64,000 bases of DNA. Origin: Basidiobolus meristosporus CBS 931.73 (taxonomy: Eukaryota > Basidiobolomycota > Basidiobolomycetes > Basidiobolales > Basidiobolaceae). Both the position numbers and the translations under genes were made by a program. The DNA is taken from assembly GCA_002104905.1 (NCBI GenBank), contig MCFE01000206.1, forward strand, positions 1-64,000. The letters run 5' to 3'. Below, in pieces: positions 54,014-64,000 of this stretch. The first letter of the stretch is position 1; every line of letters starts with the position of its first letter. Under the pieces are notes generated by a model, which saw only the letters and a program-made list of their open reading frames with translations, was not told the origin of the DNA and did no database searches.

Positions 54014-57000
54014 ATGGTAAAGAAAGGGAAGGTGAAACAGAAAAAAGCTCAGAGAGCCAGTAAAACAACTGCAGGGAAAAATCGCAAACAAAGCGGTGAG
54101 TAAAACATTTAGGTGCACTAGTGATTAAAGTACTGTGTCTTGTACGGCTGGTAATCTAATTTCAATACACCCATGGAACTCACATAAACGCAAACGCAGA
54201 GCCTTCTGCCGAACCGATATTCAGCGACGTTGAAGATGCCAGTAGTGAAGATGAGACTACCAACAAACCTGCTAGGTGTCCTCATCTCAAATGCATCAAA
54301 TTGCCGAAGATCAAGAAAACTCTTCCCCATCTAGAGCCTGGCGACTGCTATGTATGATCGACCTACTTTCTTATTTTGGTATTTACTTGTGTGTTGAATT
54401 TCGCCTTTATTGCAGATTTGTAAAAAAGAAACCACGCTCGATTCAGAGATTGCCACCACTGAAGACAAGGACAAAAAACAATTTTTGTGCTTGACTTGTT
54501 GTAAAATCACTTGTTCTAATGAAGACAACGATCATGCACACGAGCACTTCGAAATGACAAACAAAGGTGACTCCTTGGCTATCAATCTCAAATCTCTCGA
54601 GTGCTGGTACTTTTATATTGGTGTTGGATCATTCTTGATTGGCGACTAAAGAATAATCATTTTGTTCAGGTGCTTTCGATGCGAGGGTGAAATCGCTCCT
54701 TCCAGCAAAAATCAAGTCATTTTCGATGTCCGCACATTAGTGGAAAAGCATTTAGGAACAAAGGCCTCTAAAGCTGGTACGTGTTCAGGAGTTCTTCAAC
54801 AAAAATACGCGTGCTTATTCAACTTTGCGTTGTAGAGAAATCAGTATCCGAGCCGAAGTTATCCAGCAAACAGAAAATTCGCATAGTTGCTCCTGGCCTT
54901 CAAAACCTAGGAAATACATGCTTTTTCAACTCTTTGATGCAGGTGGGGCTTACTTTGTGTTTTGTGCTTGTAAATTATAATTAAGCTATTTCTCCAGTCA
55001 ATATCGGCAACCAAGTATTTGCAAGACTTGTGGATGATGCCACTGGAGGATTTAAAGAAGGTCCCACATACCTTCGGGCCACTAAATACATCAATGAGAG
55101 GCATGCTTACATCTATGTGGACTCAAAAAGGGAGCGTTGTCAAACCAGTGGAGTTCTTTTCTATGATTGCTAAGAAGTGGAAGCAATTCAAGGGCTTCCA
55201 TCAACAAGATAGCCATGAGTTAATGAGATATCTATTTGACGGGCTTCGAGAGGAGCAGATAAAGGTAATGGCATTCTCTTTAGACTTTTTGTTGGCCATT
55301 ATTAATCATGTACTATTGCTTAGTCTACACGAAGAGGTATCATTCAACCGCTTCAGCCATTTCTCTTCAGCAACACTGGATACTGACAGAGAGCTGTTTA
55401 TTAGAAGGCGACCAGGGCACAGAAACCAAGAGTGTGTCTATTATTGACGACTGTTTTGGCGGGAAGCTCGTCAGTCTCATCGTGTGTGATACTTGTAAAA
55501 GTGTAAGGAAAGAAATGTAGGTTTATGTATCTTTCATTTGTGCTTATATCTGGATGTAGGTTTCATACTCGTACGAGGATTTCCTAGACTTGTCTCTCCC
55601 AATTGATATTGACATCCAAGAGGTAATACCGTCCTACCATTGTTATGATTCCCTGTATCAACTTACCAACCTCGAAAATGAAGCCTGTTGACAAGAAATC
55701 AAGAAAGGAGAAGGTATTTAAGATAGTTTCTATGGTCTAGTTACCATCCTTCATGTCATCAAGTTACAATGGTGTTCACCATCCTTCATGCTTTCAAGAG
55801 ATCAAGAAAAGTACCTAAAACGAACGCGGACGACAAGGGTGAAGAAGAAATCGAAGAAGCAAAGAGGGAAAGTGAGGAGTCCTCAAATGCTGCTATACCC
55901 ACCCCTTCCGCTGAGTATCTTGCCTTCGCTAGTTCACTTTTGAGTGATCGCTGTGCGGACATGAAGATTGAGAAATTCTCTCTGGAGAACTGTATCAACA
56001 AATTCACCGCAGTTGAGGAGCTATCTGGCGAGAACTCTTATACCTGTGAATCCTGCTATAAGTACATGCATCCAGAATCGGAGGCAGATTCAGACAGCTC
56101 AGCGTCGCCAAGTGTTACAGAAGAAGCATTCTTACACAGCCCAGGTTCGCCAAACTCTATAACGTCGGATCAAGAAGATGAGTGCAGCCTTGAGAACCCT
56201 TTGCCAGTAGAGGATAAAGCGACTGCAGAGAACTCAGACCTCGCTGAGTTAGAGTTGGATAATCGAAGCTCGCAGCCCGAATCCGAGTTATTGGATCTCA
56301 AGGATATGTCACTCAATGAAAGCAGTGAGTCTATGATGGAAATGGATTTATTTGCTTCAAGCGAGACCGATGGTAACTCTGATAACGAGGCCTCCCCTCC
56401 AGTCGACGCTTTTGGCAATTATATTGAAAAACCAGTAACCGTTGCTCCTCAGAAACCCAAGAAGCAGACATATGTTCTTCGTAAGGCATTTAGACGTTAT
56501 CTAATACACACTGCTCCAACCGTATTGGTCTGCCATCTCAAGCGGTTCCAGCAATATGGATATTCCTTGTTCCGCGCTAGTACACGCAAAATAGACGATT
56601 ATGTACAATTTCCCACCGAAATCGACATTTCGACCTTCATGGCACCCCGAACTTGTTTCCCAGAGGGTAAATCTCCAATTCTTTCCCAGAATCAGGAGTT
56701 GATTATCGCAAACTTCAACGAAAAACAACCACAAATCATGTATTCCTTGTACGCGGTCGTGGTGCATATGGGGGGTCTTTCCGGTGGGCATTATGTAGCA
56801 TATGTGTTGACCGACAGATACGAAGACCCCATTTCCTCTGAGGCCAGCCAAGATGATTCTGAAGAGCCTAAAGAAACCCCCACCACGAAGCCAGCTGAAA
56901 AGAGGTGGATTTATTGCAGTGATACCCAAGTTAGACCTGCCCCGCTTGAAGAAGTCCTCAGATGCCAAGCATATCTCTTGTTTTATGAAAAGTATACTCC

Positions 57001-57022
57001 AGCTGAATCTGATACTTGCTGA
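54014..57022 (+). CDS. Ubiquitin-specific protease of the USP16/USP45 type
   Basis: Ten exons: 54014-54095, 54200-54351, 54416-54606, 54670-54776, 54836-54942, 54998-55264, 55371-55502, 55560-55622, 55696-55713, 55799-57022; about 780 aa, all junctions GT-AG and in frame. N-terminus Lys-rich, then a ZnF-UBP-type domain (CPHLK, CYICKK, FLCLTCCKITC, HAHEHFE, CWCFRCEGE; about residues 54-160). The Cys box is NLGNTCFFNSLMQ with Cys206, followed by QQDSHELMRYLFDGL and FGGKLVSLIVCDTC..SYSYEDFLDLSLP. The His box is GGHYVAYV near the C-terminus, ending AYLLFYEKY. Homologues remove ubiquitin, notably from histone H2A. An acidic low-complexity insert (about 56040-56420) lies between the boxes, as in relatives. 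The 18-nt exon is the least certain. Confidence 0.92.
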
Positions 57023-57746
57023 AAGCGGTATTGAATTACTTTTGTGTCTCCACAATCTGTACCCTCTTGAATAGATTGGTTATTTTTAGAGCGATTAAGG
57101 GAGCTTAATACATTACGATATTCAGAAATAGGTGTCCTATACAAATATACTGTAATTACATCCACGACGAACAGTTTTTCGTAAGGTAGCCGACTGTCCA
57201 GTACGATGATACTAGTTACAGTCGGCATTAAAAGTCGGTGGAATGGGTGGTTTTTCCAAGTGGATTTCAGAATCATATCTGCTTATCTTCAAATCCATCG
57301 ATCTTGCTATCACGACGCTAGTGTAAATGCGTGCTACTGATGCGCACTGGGAAGCGTGAAATATTCTTGGGTGGATGATACAGTTTATTGTCTGGAAGAT
57401 CGACATAATGAATGCTAAAGTACCTCCAGGCCAGTCGATACCTTGGGTTTGCATTACAAGGTAACCTCGATTCATACAAGTTTTGGTAAATGAACTGCTA
57501 GAGGAGCCGCGGCAGCACTGCCAGTTATTCATGGTGAATTTGATGGATATTGACTGTAAATCATCCATCCATACACCGTGTGAACTTCGTGTTATCTGTA
57601 GGTTTAGCTTACAACTCGGTGTAAATTTCAATGAATGTGTATGTTGATATGGCTACCTGAGGAAATAATGGTCTAAAATTTTTGAATCTAAATATGAGCC
57701 GGAGGTGTGGAAGAATCCTATCTAAGCCTCAACACCTCAGTCGAAA
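57023..57746. other. Region between USP and Gep4-like genes; one reverse ORF
   Basis: Reverse strand 57212-57631 is open for 139 codons but has no ATG at its start (first internal ATG in MDDLQSIS). It reads protein-like (GYLVMQTQGIDWPGGTLAFI) and ends at 57212. It could be the last exon of a small gene, but no promoter or upstream exon fits because the Gep4-like gene starts 115 bp away. Low confidence. Confidence 0.3.
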
Positions 57747-58613
57747 ATGGGGCAAAGTTTCAACCCTCAAGGTATAATAAACGCATTCAAGGTGCTCGTC
57801 AGGCCGAAACTGATTGTACCACACTCTGTTGTCAAGGGTAGGTCGTAAAGGCTTCTTCTTTGCACCAATACTAAGTTGAAGTATAGACATTCGCGACATC
57901 AATTATTTGAAGCTTAAAGAGGGAGGAATAAAAACAATAGCCTTTGACAAAGATAACTGCCTAACTGCACCTTACGCTAATCAGTTACACGCTCCATTCA
58001 AGGTATCTCTTTATGAAGTATTTGGTTATTTCTGAATGACTCTTTACCTTCCACAATGTAGGAAAGCTGGACTGAATGTAAAAGAGTTTTTGGTGAAAAC
58101 ATCGTGATAGTTTCTAACTCAGCTGGAACAAACGATGATGCTCAGTACAAAAAGGTTTGTTATTCATATGTTCTCTACATGTTTCGTATATTAAGATATT
58201 ACGGGTTTTCAGGCGATAGAAATAGAATCAAATCTAGGTATTGCTTCCAAGTGACCAACTTGAAGGGAGTGCCTATCGATATTCATCGTTGTAATATAGG
58301 AGTAAAAGTGCTACGTAGAGAAGAGAAGAAGCCAGGCGGCGGGGGGGCTTTGCTCAAGTACTGTCAGACTACCGATCCCACCACCATCGCCTTTGTAGGT
58401 GATCGATTGCTAACTGATGTGCTGTTTGGCAATCTCAACGGAATGTATACTATTTTTACTAAGCAAATAGTGACAGAGCAGGGAGACAACCCAATTGCCC
58501 TCAAGGTACTTTCAACCAATATTAAGAATCCATCAGACTTTTTATTAAGGTGCGTTGATAGCTTCGTAGGATGGAACACCGTGTATTGGAGTGGCTTCAA
58601 GCAAGAAGCGTGA
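57747..58613 (+). CDS. GEP4: Phosphatidylglycerophosphatase, Gep4-type (HAD family IIIA)
   Basis: 212 aa in five exons: 57747-57837, 57887-58002, 58062-58154, 58213-58237, 58300-58613. It dephosphorylates phosphatidylglycerophosphate at the mitochondrial inner membrane in cardiolipin synthesis. Start MGQSFNPQGI. HAD motif I FDKDNC with Asp51/Asp53, motif II VSNSAG at residues 86-91, Lys in REEKKPGGG (about 116-124) and motif III VGDRLLTD (141-148). Overall layout and length match yeast Gep4 (about 185 aa). The 3' end is taken as read-through to the TGA at 58611-58613; a possible 31-nt intron there would break the frame. Family is clear; location is inferred from homologues. Confidence 0.9.
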
Positions 58614-59085
58614 AGCCTCCTTTTCATCCATTGATGAAATCCAAAGAGGAATAAAGCAGATAAATCCGATAGGAATATCACAATAATTAATGTTGACCAC
58701 ACAACGTATACGATCGCATGTCAGCCTGCTTGAAGACAAGTTGCGCACAGAATCATCAATGGAAACTTTGTAGTTGAATATACCAGTTTGAATATTTGTG
58801 GCAAATAAATATTGCCTACTTGATTATTGTAAATGATAAATCCAGCTTGACTAGTCTAATGAAATGCTAAGATCAACTACCACACTCCTTACGTGATTGA
58901 TCCGCCACATCTGAATGGTGCATTTTACTATGATTAATCATTTCTAAACTATACAATGTCATTTAGTACATATTGCATGGAATTCCAGCGACAGCCCAAC
59001 TTATTTGAGGTATCCAATGATATCCAACCAACATACTAGATTTATAGAGCAGAATGGTTGACATGAGCTTTACTTGACTGATAAC
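58614..59085. other. Intergenic; contains a short upstream ORF
   Basis: The ATG at 59053 opens MVDMSFT-stop (59053-59076), which ends 9 nt before the next start codon. Otherwise no gene. Confidence 0.5.
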
Positions 59086-59301
59086 ATGGCCGCTTCTAAT
59101 AATAGCACGATTGCTGAAGCTTTAGCCCTTCAAAATGAGCTTAAAGAATTAGAGAATCTTGATCTCGGCTCGCTCCTCAAGGATATGAACGATGCCGACA
59201 CAGCTTTGACCGATTTAGATAGAAAAGTGGATACTCTGAACTCAAAGATCCAAGAGCTTCTCCGGAGAGCTGAGGAGGAAAAACAGCAAAGAGAACAATA
59301 G
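59086..59301 (+). CDS. Small coiled-coil protein, 71 aa
   Basis: ATG at 59086 (MAASNNSTIAEALALQNELK). Almost the whole chain is helical with heptad-like spacing of Leu/Ile/Val (ELENLDLGSLLKDM; TALTDLDRKVDTLNSKIQEL) and a charged end (RRAEEEKQQREQ). No signal peptide or membrane segment. It resembles small subunits of coiled-coil complexes in general, but I cannot name the family. A seven-codon upstream ORF precedes it. No intron needed. Confidence 0.65.
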   Translation: MAASNNSTIAEALALQNELKELENLDLGSLLKDMNDADTALTDLDRKVDTLNSKIQELLRRAEEEKQQREQ

Positions 59302-60134
59302 AAGTGGTGAGATGCCGAAGTTCTCGTAAGCCTTCCATTTCTTTAAGGCCGAACCTGTACTTATTTGGCACAACCCTTTTGTTACCGACGTAAAATCACA
59401 CTTTACAGATTGCTTCCACCCGATGTATACCAGTCCAAATAAAACCTTGTTTCTCTCACGTTCCGCACACCTCGTTACTCAAACCAAGTAACCTACTTTC
59501 AACTACGGCAACAAAAGCAGTATGGCGGCGAGACATTCGGAGTGAATATATATATATGTATGTGTTTGGCCAAGCGGACTCCAATAAGCGGGTACTTTGG
59601 CCTTTGTATTCAGGGTGTACAGGCTGCCTCAGTCCAATTTAAACGTTGTGAAAGTGAAACTTCGCATATCTATCAGTGGTTGACGGCAGTGGGCTTAGAG
59701 AATAGCTCACTAGTCTACTGGTTTCTTCAATACTAATATACCTGTACTAGTATTGGTCCTATGGGGCACTTACAAATCTCAGGTGCAAATGGTGATCTTG
59801 CAGATTAAAATTTTCTGTAATTGTCAATAGGCGCTTAATTCTCTTGTGCTACGAGCTTGCCTCCCCCAATGGCTGCTCCGTGATTGTACGCCAATGTGTT
59901 AAAGCCTCCAACCAACATCAAATCTAATCGAAGTATTACTGGTTTATTGGTTGGGGTAGTATTCTATGAAGGATTCATCAATTGCGATCACTCAGGGCGC
60001 TGATGGTTAATCTATATCACTGTCATAGAGGGCAAAACCATATGCTGTCTAAATCTTGATGAAGGGATGTAGGCACGTGATCAGCCTTGGGGAGCCGCCA
60101 GATTACTGATTCAGATAGTCGGTCAGGAGCCAGC
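59302..60134. other. Intergenic, no gene seen
   Basis: Only a short unconvincing frame (59542-59736). It holds the 3' ends of the flanking convergent genes. Confidence 0.6.
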
Positions 60135-61392
60135 TCACTGCTCCAGCGACTGTGGCGAGAGATAGTTGAATAGCTTCATCACCTGTTCATACACTGTGAA
60201 CACAATGCCACCAGAAAACTAGTAATACAACATGGTTCAGTCAAGAAATACAAGTGGTGTTAACGAGAAGAATATTTACCACAAGTCTGGAAAGGCGTGG
60301 CGTGGCTCCCTTCCACAGAGCGAATACGCCCTCATCTCTGAATACTACCCACATGCAATGTAGGGTATTCTTATAGAGCTGCCTGGCATGAATACTTTGC
60401 ATCTTGGTTTTGACTACGTCAAAAGGCATCGTGCTATATACGGTGACGGTTCCTGCAATCATACCCATGCCGAATGTGGTAGCCCAATGGATCTGTTGGC
60501 CAGGTTTGGTTCTTTTTTGCATCTCCTGCTTCAAGAAATTGTACACGGTGAAACGAACTGCTTGATTGGCACCTTGTCTAAGCATAACTGCAGTAAGGCC
60601 GCGGTAAATTCCCAGGATTCCCTCCTCCTTAATGATTTGAGAAGTTCCTAGAGTTCCAATCAAGTCAATACGTGACATACAGGGCCTATCCCAACATCAC
60701 CATACCATGGACCAATCCTTTGTAGCGGGGGTGACTAGTGTTTTGATCCTGAATAAGCTTTGTCCTATATCAATATATTAGCTCTTCGCCATTCAATCCA
60801 GAGTACAATTAAATACCAACTTGATTGTTTCCGTTGGAGTTACTACCAGTATAGCTTCGGACATTCCAGCCCCTAAGCCAGCTATTGCATCAATGGAGTG
60901 TTAGCAGCAATACCAATGCTTACAGCAAGCGTGGTAGATACAAACCAAGTAACGAGCGTGGCGCACTCAATTGCCCCTTCTCATCGGCAAGAAGATTTTT
61001 AAAGTAGTTAAAGCTATAGAATCTGATGGCGGCTTTGGAGGAATTCCCGATCAACATTGCCGAAAGACCTCGATAGAGAGAGAAAAACCCTTGGTTCTTC
61101 ACGGTGCTCATCAAACAGTCGAGAGGACCTTTGAAATGCTGAGGGAGCAATTTAGGGCTGAGTTATGGAGGCTGGATAACAGAGTTGCGTTACCGTAGCT
61201 GAAGTAGCGGATTTACCCTGAAGCTGAATCTGCGTCTTCACATACTCTGTGGGATACGTAGCAGCAGCTTCTATCGCTCCAGCAACACCGCCAGCTACCA
61301 AGGAAAACAAAGGCTTATCTTTCTAGCTCTATGTATTAGCATTTGAACGGAGAGGATTCAAGGAAACTGGCTACCTTTGTTTGAGTGGACAT
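60135..61392 (-). CDS. CTP1: Mitochondrial tricarboxylate (citrate) carrier, SLC25A1/CTP1-type
   Basis: 303 aa in seven exons on the reverse strand: 61375-61392, 61194-61322, 60946-61138, 60821-60881, 60706-60764, 60280-60647, 60135-60218; every junction is GT-AG and in frame. It exchanges citrate for malate or other tricarboxylates across the inner mitochondrial membrane. Start MSTQTKKDKPLFSLVAGGVA. Three mitochondrial-carrier repeats are visible, with signatures YPTEYVKTQ, TPTETIKTK and MPFDVVKTK. The citrate-carrier pattern RQGANQAVRF (RQxxNQAxR) lies in the fourth helix region. Length matches the family (about 300 aa). The first exon codes for only six residues. Confidence 0.93.
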
Positions 61393-62771
61393 TGCAGGAA
61401 TGGAATTTGAGAAATCTAACTGGAGCTAAGCCAAAGATACTCGACTCCAGGAACAGGTGGACAATATTTATCGCATTAAAGTATCCATTCTTCCAGCGAT
61501 AATCGGCCATATCTATAATACGATCGTACCAACTCTGTATTTCCACTTTAGTCAATAGGAGCATTTTTAGAAAAGAAATCTGAATACCTGTCACATGTAT
61601 TGGCTCAGGCTATAAATCGCTACCTTTCAAGGACGGGCATTCACAGTGAGTCATAAAGAATGTACATACTGTCATAGATCATGCAATCCCCATAGAAATG
61701 ACAAGTGGCACTGCCCCTAACAATGTTGATCGGTTTATGGGCTTTATTGCTAGGGTTGATTTCGGTAGGTTCTGCTTGGGGGATAGTTTATTCAAACTGG
61801 TGAAGGTGTATACATTTGCAGGGTTGTAAATAAATCCATGGTGATATTCCGAAAAGGGACTGTAGATTTCGCTCTTATCTGCGGGTACAGGGGCCGGCTT
61901 GTTCAACTAAGAGGGGCACTTGGATAGGCTGCTGATGGCGTTATCTTGGAGGGGAGGTCGGGCCAGCTTTCCAGTATATAATTTGTAGTGTGATTGATTG
62001 TTTATTGGTGGGTATATACCACTAGCAGATTTCAGACTTCAGACATCGCCTTGCATGCGAAACGCCTGGGAAAACAAGCCAAGAGCATATTCTGCTAATC
62101 AAAGTCAACAAATATCTGGCGGAAACCACGCCTCGGTGCTCAGCATAGATTGATGGTTGGCCAGACACCGAGTTCATGCCCATTACGGCAGGCTTAAAGC
62201 CACCAAGATCTTCTAAAACCAGGAGTAGTGTGGAGATTTTGGATGTGGAGCAATCTCGAGGTGAAGAGAGAAACGCTTTGTCGTGTGGTTGCTTTCCAGG
62301 AAACTCGCGCGTCTTTGATTAAGGCATCTGGAGGGAGATATGCATATGGTCCAAATGTGCCTGCTGGTTGGCAACAACACTAAGCGTTTCTCTTCCCTCG
62401 ACATCAAGCAAGTCACAATGTTTGTTTAGAAAGGAACAGCTTTGTGCTTGTGGCCAATGGGATGTTGGGTGCAGGATCACTTGTATGGCAGTCGATTATC
62501 AATAAAAAAAAGGATCAAGTGAAAATTGAACGAGCTTTGAGTGATGGAAAAATGTGGGGATTGCATACCATGAAATATTATAGGATACGATCCAATAAGG
62601 TTTACCAATTTATTTGATATTTGTAGAAATTGTTTTTGCTTCCAGTAACGAATTACAATTCAATTTATCTAGAAAGGATTGGCTAGCCAAGTGTGATTGA
62701 AGTATTTCATGTATATTCCTCCTGGTAGGAAAATCTAGTTAGCAGCTCTGTCTCTTATTTCTTTCGTTGAT
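61393..62771. other. 1.4 kb with uncertain reverse-strand exons
   Basis: Reverse 61679-61906 is open after an acceptor-like CCTCTTAG: it begins LNKPAPVPADKSEIYSPFSE and ends LLGAVPLVISMGIA-stop, with no ATG. Reverse 62030 to about 62320 is open (PAVMGMNSVSGQPSIYAEHR). Reverse 62213-62416 overlaps in another frame. A TATA-like TTATATACT on the reverse strand is near 61978. They may be parts of one small gene, but I cannot join them confidently. Not recognised. Confidence 0.3.
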
Positions 62772-63972
62772 ATGACACCAAAGTCTATGCCAACAACACC
62801 AGTAAGTAGAAAACGTTCCGCTAGTGTAGTCACTGCTGAGGAAGCTGCAAGTGCATTGACACAAAAGCTAGCCTCGCGTACAAAAACCCTACGACCTTTC
62901 CTCAAACCTAAGCGTTCCAAACTCTCTACACCACGTACCAACAAAGTAGCACTCACACCAATCTCCTCTCGATCATCACCTGAACATTCCACCACTCCTT
63001 CCACCACTCCTTCGTCTACACCCACCGAACGACCCGCAAAGTATCGTAAGGTTACCCAAGATCCTTCTACGCCTGTTACGACCAATGCTGTTGAAAATCC
63101 AAGCACTGGCGATAATTGCTTAATCGCTTCTATCCCCAAAAGAAAAAGGGTAACTGATGTCAAGACTTCTGATACTTCAGGTAAGTTAAATTGTTCCCAC
63201 GAATCTATCGGACCTATAAGTAATAAAAGATTGATCTATTTCATAACCACTTGGAACAAGTGTTTTTACTGGCAGCTTTTCTAAAGCAAGTCATACACGT
63301 TTGGTAGTTTATTTAGCAAGCCAACACTAAACATTTTTTACGCTCACAGCAACCGCGACACCAGTCAAAGTCCCAGAAGCCGAATTTACCTTTCGAGTCT
63401 CGGAAGACGAAGCCAACGCCTCACCAAAAGGTAAACTATGGTCTTCGCCCAAAATTAGCGTTTCCTGTACTAACGTGACCAAGTTGAAAAACCAACGGAG
63501 AAAACTGAGTCATCATCTCCTACTTCACTCCTCGCCAGTATTTTCTCTCCCGCGCTGAACTTTTTCAAAAAAGTCCAAACGGGTTTGTAGCTTTGGTAAT
63601 GCTCAAGGCTTGTATTTGAATTAACCGGCAAATTCCATTAGGGGAAACCTTGAGAAGTTTGACTTCCGATTTTGCGAGCAGATTAAAAGATGGTTCAAAT
63701 GAGGAGAAGATTCCAGAGACTAATCTCCCTCCTTCCGAATGTATGTCTTATGAGCTTAATGAAGGGATTCCAACCTTTGGTATGCCTGCATTTGAACAAC
63801 GCTGCTATCAAGTTGATCGCTGATCTCTTATTTTACGATGAATAGCCGACAATCAGACCAACATTGATGAACCAAGCCAATACTGTCTTGATGCTCCGAT
63901 GAGTATCTCTGGGCATCAGGTATTGGATCCTATGGATGAGGAGAGTGAGTACGAAGAAGAGGAATTCAATCC
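62772..63972 (+). CDS. CTDSPL2-like phosphatase (FCP1/SCP family), 5' part, runs off the window
   Basis: Exons 62772-63180, 63350-63430, 63484-63582, 63642 to about 63780 (or 63740) and 63846-63972, with a donor GTAAGT at 63973. Start MTPKSMPTTPVSRKRSASVV, Ser/Thr/Pro- and Lys-rich and probably disordered. Then SIFSPALNFFKKVQ, close to the SIFSPVFNFF motif in animal CTDSPL2, and an acidic EESEYEEEEFNP at the end, matching the position just before the phosphatase domain there. The catalytic DxDxT domain would lie beyond 64,000 and is not seen, so the family call rests on the N-terminal motifs and their order. Likely a nuclear Ser/Thr phosphatase. Confidence 0.65.
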
Positions 63973-64000
63973 GTAAGTCAATAGTTTTGATTCAATTCCA

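Noticed and set aside
1-64000. CRISPR arrays, bacterial operons, ribosome-binding sites, rRNA genes
   Set aside because: None seen; the sequence is eukaryotic nuclear DNA with spliceosomal introns.

Overview
The window is nuclear DNA of a fungus. Genes are single-exon or split by short GT-AG introns (about 50-110 nt), most intact genes are compact, and the proteins are eukaryotic: malate dehydrogenase, a mitochondrial citrate carrier, a Gep4-type phosphatase, a USP16/45-type deubiquitinase and a CTDSPL2-type phosphatase. A NAB-like regulator and copia plus tnp2/CACTA transposons fit an early-diverging fungus or possibly a basidiomycete. The species cannot be named from sequence alone.

Positions 1 to about 32,600 are a nested transposon graveyard. 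Two families dominate. One is a CACTA/Plavaka-like DNA transposon with ends CCCTATGAAAA and 3-bp target duplications. It carries two divergent genes: a tnp2-type transposase (leftward in copies B, C and D) and a second, unrecognised gene with a roughly 69-aa repeat. The other is a Ty1/copia retrotransposon with ~350-bp LTRs. The nesting can be read directly. Element C (3917-9579, TSD AAG) sits inside element B. Element D (15909-28747, TSD ATT) splits a reverse-strand copia (14609-15908 and 28748-30355). D is itself interrupted by a copia array of the form LTR-internal-LTR-internal (20133-27270). A solo LTR (10184-10860) interrupts B. I see no intact transposon gene.

Positions 32,600 to 47,700 are transitional. 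They hold two malate dehydrogenase genes in tandem (36344-37327 and 38950-39942) whose first ~690 bp are almost identical while their C-termini differ. The second ends in SKM, a peroxisomal (PTS1-type) signal. There are also several small secreted-type genes and a 1.1-kb near-perfect inverted repeat (41050-42159 / 45032-46137) around a 2.87-kb spacer.

Positions 47,700 to 64,000 are ordinary gene-rich DNA: a NAB-like SAM-domain regulator, several unrecognised ORFs, a USP16/45 homologue (10 exons), a Gep4-like PGP phosphatase (5 exons), a small coiled-coil protein, a citrate carrier (7 exons, reverse) and the 5' part of a CTDSPL2-like phosphatase that runs off the right edge. Malate dehydrogenases, citrate carrier and Gep4 all serve mitochondrial or peroxisomal metabolism, but nothing suggests they are a co-regulated cluster.
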